64,000 bases of DNA. Source: Shewanella putrefaciens (GTDB lineage: Bacteria > Pseudomonadota > Gammaproteobacteria > Enterobacterales > Shewanellaceae). The stretch covers positions 2,232,001-2,296,000 of the forward strand of contig NZ_CP066370.1 in NCBI RefSeq assembly GCF_016406325.1, in the 5' to 3' direction. Position numbers and translations under genes: made by a program. A model generated the notes under the pieces. It was not told the origin of the DNA and made no database searches. It saw nothing but the letters and a program-made list of their open reading frames with translations. The first letter of the stretch is position 1, and each line of letters starts with the position of its first letter. Positions 62,405 through 64,000 of the stretch are shown piece after piece.

Positions 62405-62503
62405 GCACTAAATCAACTGAAAAAGTAAAGAGTTGAATCTTATAAATCAAACACATAGAATTGCTTTTACTGACACTATTGTCATTTACCTTGTTGCTAC
62501 TTA

Positions 62504-62528
62504 AACAAACCATTGTTTGTTAAACAAT
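62504..62528 (+). other. Overlapping AT-rich inverted repeats between tgpA-like and recC
   Basis: AACAAAC-CATT-GTTTGTT (62504-62521) overlaps ATTGTTT-GTT-AAACAAT (62512-62528), giving two mutually exclusive hairpins. A weak terminator is the simplest reading. Confidence 0.35.
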
Positions 62529-62555
62529 AGTCACTCACAACACCACGAGTTGCCC

Positions 62556-64000
62556 ATGCTAAAGTTAATCCAGTCTAATCAAATGGAAGTACTCTGTGCC
62601 CATTTAGCCGCTTACCTTCGCCAGAGTGTCCCCAATACACGCCTATTACGCAGTGAGCATATTCTGGTACAAAGCCCCGGTATGTCGACTTGGTTACGTC
62701 TTGAAATTGCAAAGCAAAATGGTATTGCAGCAGCACTCGAATTTCCACTGCCCTCCAGTTTTACATGGCAGTTGTGCCACCATTTATTACCTAATGTCCC
62801 GAAGGAAAACGCCTTCACTAAGGCCGCAATGACCTGGAAACTCATGCAGTTATTGCCCCGTCTGTTAGCGGATGATGCCTTTGGGCCACTTAGGCACTAT
62901 TTAGGTGACATAAGTTTACATGCGTTAAGTGACATTCACATAAATGGATTGGATGAATTGGCGCATCAGCGTCCTGCCGATGATATTAAGCTGTATCAGT
63001 TGTGCGGTCGTATTGCCGATATTTTCGATCAATATTTAGTCTATCGCCCCGACTGGATGTTAGCTTGGGAGCAAAACCAGCACCCTATAACGCTCAACAA
63101 ACCGCTCAATGAAGACCAACGCTGGCAGCCTATTTTATGGCGCGCCTTAGTTGCCTTTAATCGAGATGAACTCAATCAAAGCCATTATCACAGGGCAAAC
63201 CTGCACAGCGCATTGATTGAAGTGCTCAATGATCCCAATACCTCACTAACCCCGTTGCCTCAACGGCTCTTTGTATTTGGTATTTCATCAATGGCGCCTC
63301 AAACCCTTGAAGTGCTTTATCATTTAGCAAGCCGTATTGATGTGATTATCTTGAGTTTGAGTCCATGCCAGCATTATTGGGGTGATATTATCGATCCACG
63401 GCACCGTGCACGCATGGCGGTGCAATACGCAGGCAAGCGCCAATTAGCAGAGCAATGGGAGGATAAACTCGAGGTTGGTAATCCTCTGTTAGCAAACAAT
63501 GGCAAGATGGGGCGTGAGTTACTCGATATGTTGCTTGAGCTTCCCGCCGAGCATTGTGATTTTGGTGATGATGTTTACTGTGAACCTTGCGATGACCCTA
63601 ACGATCCTGCCAGTCACGCCAGTATGCTCCACGGGGTGCAATACGATATTTTAGAGATGCAGACCTTAGATAGCGTACTTGGGCCTGATGCTGCGCTTTA
63701 CCAAAATATCGCAGCACGCCGCATACTTAAAAAAGATGACGAGTCAATACTCGTTAAGAGCTGCCATAGCCCACTGCGAGAAGTCGAGACCCTACACGAT
63801 CACCTTCTCGATATGTTAAGTCGCCATCCCCAATTGTCCCCCAAAGATATTGTCGTGATGATGCCCGATGTCGCCGCCTATGCGCCTTATATCGATGCCG
63901 TGTTCGCTGCCAAACAGGGCCTGCATTATATTCCCTATGCCATCGCGGATCGCGGCGCGGCACAAGAATCACCTCTTATTAATAGTTTTTTGAATTTACT
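62556..64000 (+). CDS. recC: Exodeoxyribonuclease V gamma subunit, 5' part (runs off the window)
   Basis: The first 481 codons are in the window, open to the right edge. N-terminal helicase-like fold: MLKLIQSNQMEVLCAHL, then ILVQSPGMSTWLRLEIAKQNG, LFVFGISSMAPQTLEVLYHLA and CHSPLREVETLHDHLLDML, all typical of RecC. In RecBCD it recognises Chi and splits the duplex during double-strand break repair; it lacks active helicase motifs. Its partners recB and recD would be expected downstream, outside the window. Confidence 0.95.
   Translation, partial: MLKLIQSNQMEVLCAHLAAYLRQSVPNTRLLRSEHILVQSPGMSTWLRLEIAKQNGIAAALEFPLPSSFTWQLCHHLLPNVPKENAFTKAAMTWKLMQLLPRLLADDAFGPLRHYLGDISLHALSDIHINGLDELAHQRPADDIKLYQLCGRIADIFDQYLVYRPDWMLAWEQNQHPITLNKPLNEDQRWQPILWRALVAFNRDELNQSHYHRANLHSALIEVLNDPNTSLTPLPQRLFVFGISSMAPQTLEVLYHLASRIDVIILSLSPCQHYWGDIIDPRHRARMAVQYAGKRQLAEQWEDKLEVGNPLLANNGKMGRELLDMLLELPAEHCDFGDDVYCEPCDDPNDPASHASMLHGVQYDILEMQTLDSVLGPDAALYQNIAARRILKKDDESILVKSCHSPLREVETLHDHLLDMLSRHPQLSPKDIVVMMPDVAAYAPYIDAVFAAKQGLHYIPYAIADRGAAQESPLINSFLNL

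Overview
The window comes from a gammaproteobacterium, almost certainly a Shewanella. GyrA, NrdAB, FadH, AnsA, SppA and OpgGH read like close Shewanella-type orthologues. The Hya-type periplasmic [NiFe] hydrogenase operon and a BDA-ordered arabinose operon next to a GntR-family regulator also fit that genus. I assign the genus from recalled family sequences, not from a search. I see no rRNA, tRNA, prophage, insertion sequence or CRISPR array.

Layout. 1-6240: arabinose use, with the tail of a GH43 glycosidase facing the minus-strand block araB-araD-araA-HAD phosphatase-araR; three matching 18-bp boxes lie upstream of araB and araR. 6239-22240: housekeeping genes serC, gyrA, ubiG-mupP-like, nrdA-nrdB-yfaE-like (with NrdR boxes), a YciI-like protein, fadH, sppA and ansA. 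22300-26200: opgGH, for periplasmic glucans.

26600-31970 holds the least familiar unit: a minus-strand run of tlpA-like thioredoxin, DUF4266 lipoprotein, DUF3570 beta-barrel, ApbE flavin transferase (frameshifted in an 8-G run), response regulator and sensor kinase. The DUF3570 protein carries DSLTGAS, which resembles the ApbE flavinylation motif. A PmrA-like box lies in front of the operon, and a close copy lies in front of the eptA-like gene at 46 kb. This suggests one two-component system links envelope redox and lipid A modification.

32170-40650: an anaerobically regulated (perfect FNR/EtrA box) hydrogenase operon, hyaABCD, then a degenerate HypF paralogue and true hypF; hypA-E are not here. 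40800-46400: a CPA2 cation antiporter with an N-terminal frameshift, a tandem universal stress protein, a diguanylate cyclase and an EptA-like phosphoethanolamine transferase. 46640-53370: prolyl oligopeptidase, marR-dmeF metal efflux pair with a hexanucleotide repeat, a short YnhF-like membrane peptide, gloA and msrPQ. 53600-64000: rmuC, slt, an EAL protein, a MoxR/DUF58/transglutaminase operon and the 5' part of recC.

Many genes start with GTG or TTG (serC, hypF, apbE, eptA-like, msrP, rmuC, moxR, DUF58). Where I shortened a reading frame to an internal start, the reason is given in the entry.
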